Positions 6,828 through 7,884 of a DNA stretch of 7,884 nt are shown in pieces. The notes under the pieces were generated by a model, which was given only the letters and a program-made list of their open reading frames with translations, was not told where the DNA came from and did not search any database. A program made the translations under genes and the position numbers. The DNA comes from Planctomycetaceae bacterium (GTDB lineage Bacteria; Planctomycetota; Planctomycetia; Planctomycetales; Planctomycetaceae), in assembly GCA_023258825.1 (NCBI GenBank), contig JALQWE010000154.1, positions 1 through 7,884 of the forward strand. The letters are read 5' to 3'. The first letter of the stretch is position 1. Every line of letters starts with the position of its first letter.

Positions 6828-7682
6828 ATGAAATCGTTTCGCCATGTCGTGGTGCCCTCAGTCGCCAGCCTGCTGATCTTGTCCGGGGGTGCCGTCACGG
6901 CACAGGACGATGTGCCGCCCGCAGAATTTGCTGCTCCGGACACAGCATCGCCGCTTGAAAGCCCAACACCGGTTCCCCCAATTCCTGAACCGATGCTCGA
7001 AGAACAGGCACTTTCTGCCGCTGAACCGCTGATGGTGCCGCCCGCCTGCGATATGACTTCACAGCTGCCGCCGGTGATGTACCCACCAATGTCGATGCAC
7101 GTCCCCCAGGTGATGCCGTACGGGCCTTCCTGCCCATCACTCGTCCCCATGACAACGTCAGGCGGAACCTGCTGCATTTCTCCCATTCAGACAACCTCAG
7201 GCTGGTGCCCGCCACCAGTGCACTTTGAATCACCCTGGTGCCCCGGAACTGGTGGATTGCAGACCGCCACCTACCCGGCCCCCATCGACCCGAGTTTCGC
7301 TCCGTTTGTCGCCGGATATCCCTATGCGACGGCCCCCATCTACGCGAACAGTCCGTCATCAAAATGCCGACCACATCCGCTTCGCGCTGACGCGTTACTG
7401 CATGTCAGCCCGGGCAACATGTTTCCCATGGGACCAATTGCCCCTGTAGCCCGTGGATCCTATTACTTCCGACCGTACAATTTCCGGCAGGTGCAACTGG
7501 ACCAGATGCGGGCCGCCATGTGGACCGGCAACACAACCTCACCGTATACCTCACCGCTGCTGCCTGAACTCGCAGCCAAGCTGGAAACCTACAAACACTC
7601 GCTCGATCGAGCCCTGCTGCCATCGTTGGGGAACCCCCACGCACCAGCGCCGGGAAGCCTTTCGCCCCTCGCCCCCCGTTGA
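6828..7682 (+). CDS. Secreted Pro/Met/Cys-rich protein of unknown function
   Basis: I start this at ATG 6828, not at ATG 6762 in the same frame. The later start gives a signal peptide (KSFRH, then VVVPSVASLLILSGGAVTA, cleavage near residue 25) and has AAAGGA/GGAA upstream. The product is 284 residues. Residues 28-60 are Pro/Glu-rich. About 70-180 is rich in Pro, Met and Tyr with seven Cys (74, 102, 115, 116, 127, 138, 180), which suggests disulphides in an exported protein. Residues 209-222 hold the aromatic motif RGSYYFRPYNFRQV, resembling a motif I recall from planctomycete exported proteins of unknown role. The C-terminal 45 residues include a predicted helix (PELAAKLETYKHSLDRALL). The last Arg codon and the stop come from the 31-base repeat, so the natural end may have been altered. 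It is divergent from the pilus cluster; a functional link is possible but not shown. Confidence 0.8.
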   Translation: MKSFRHVVVPSVASLLILSGGAVTAQDDVPPAEFAAPDTASPLESPTPVPPIPEPMLEEQALSAAEPLMVPPACDMTSQLPPVMYPPMSMHVPQVMPYGPSCPSLVPMTTSGGTCCISPIQTTSGWCPPPVHFESPWCPGTGGLQTATYPAPIDPSFAPFVAGYPYATAPIYANSPSSKCRPHPLRADALLHVSPGNMFPMGPIAPVARGSYYFRPYNFRQVQLDQMRAAMWTGNTTSPYTSPLLPELAAKLETYKHSLDRALLPSLGNPHAPAPGSLSPLAPR

Positions 7683-7737
7683 AAAAGGGGTCAGGTCTCT
7701 TTTCCGCCGTTGAAAAAGGGGTCAGGTCTCTTTTCCG
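7676..7737. repeat. Two perfect tandem copies of a 31-base GGGGTCAGGTCTC repeat
   Basis: Copies at 7676-7706 and 7707-7737 are identical. Each starts CCGTTGAAAAA, has the core GGGGTCAGGTCTC and ends TTTTCCG. Each copy is an imperfect palindrome (GAAAA-G against CTTTTC). From memory, this core is a common dispersed intergenic repeat in planctomycetes and other phyla, often linked to REP-associated tyrosine transposases; no such gene is in the window. The pair fills the convergent space between the plus-strand gene and the right-hand minus-strand gene and supplies the TGA stop at 7680-7682. Confidence 0.9.
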
Positions 7738-7740
7738 GGG

Positions 7741-7884
7741 TTACTCCACCAGTCGCACAGGCGACACGCGCGGTTCCAGCGGCATTCGATCGCGCACAGT
7801 GATCGTCGCATTCCCGGAGCTGGATAAGCTTCCCACCACAATCGAAAAGTTGTAGGTGCCGTTTCCACTGATTTTCAGTGGTGC
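7741..7884 (-). CDS. C-terminal 47 residues of an unrecognised protein (enters from right edge)
   Basis: The frame is open from the window edge to TAA at 7743-7741, giving 47 residues. The visible part alternates as beta strands (NGTYNFSIVVGSLSSSGNA, then ATITVRDR) and ends PLEPRVSPVRLVE. This resembles the last strands of an Ig-like or jelly-roll domain of a secreted protein, but too little is present to name a family. Its stop lies three bases after the tandem repeat, and it converges with the upstream plus-strand gene. Coding use looks normal, and the short beta-strand pattern with G/S/N turns supports a real gene. The start and most of the protein are outside the window. Confidence 0.6.
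   Translation of the reverse strand, partial: APLKISGNGTYNFSIVVGSLSSSGNATITVRDRMPLEPRVSPVRLVE

Noticed and set aside
7865..7881. Perfect 7-bp inverted repeat CCACTGA/TCAGTGG
   Set aside because: It lies inside the partial coding sequence at the right edge and encodes ordinary residues; probably chance.

Overview
The window looks like chromosomal DNA from a diderm bacterium, most likely a planctomycete. That reading is an inference. It rests on a Tad-type pilus secretin followed by two lipoprotein genes, a Pro/Cys-rich secreted protein with an aromatic RPYN-type motif, generous intergenic DNA, and a dispersed-type GGGGTCAGGTCTC repeat. No rRNA, tRNA, CRISPR array, transposase gene or phage gene was seen.

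Layout. (1) Positions 1-437, minus strand: the N-terminal part of an unrecognised single-pass membrane protein that runs off the left edge. (2) Positions 438-1355: about 0.9 kb with no convincing gene but several possible stem-loops. (3) Positions 1356-6176, minus strand: a three-gene cluster transcribed right to left. Its order is a CpaC/RcpA-type secretin (6176 to 4599), a small lipoprotein with an OmpA/CpaD-like core and a glycine-run tail (4455 to 3877), and a large TPR lipoprotein with a TadD-like N-terminus (3770 to 1356). (4) Positions 6177-6827: a 651-base divergent, gene-free control region. (5) Positions 6828-7682, plus strand: a secreted Pro/Met/Cys-rich protein of unknown function. 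(6) Positions 7676-7737: two perfect tandem copies of a 31-base repeat that fill the space between convergent genes and supply the stop codon of the plus-strand gene. (7) Positions 7741-7884, minus strand: the last 47 residues of an unrecognised protein entering from the right edge.

How the genes fit together. The secretin would form the outer-membrane pore of a Tad (Flp) pilus or related type II secretion-like machine. The small lipoprotein and the TPR lipoprotein are the usual kind of partners for pore assembly and stability (CpaD-like and TadD-like roles). The cytoplasmic ATPase (CpaF/TadA), inner-membrane proteins (TadB/TadC), CpaB, TadZ and the Flp pilin are not in the window, so only the outer-membrane module is seen. 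Each minus-strand gene whose start is visible has a purine-rich Shine-Dalgarno-like tract about 7 bases before its start. This fixes the starts and shortens two of the longest reading frames (secretin and small lipoprotein). I found no clear evidence of an entirely new system. The best leads are the split outer-membrane module, the unusual small lipoprotein, the huge low-complexity middle of the TPR protein, and the tandem repeat that ends a gene.
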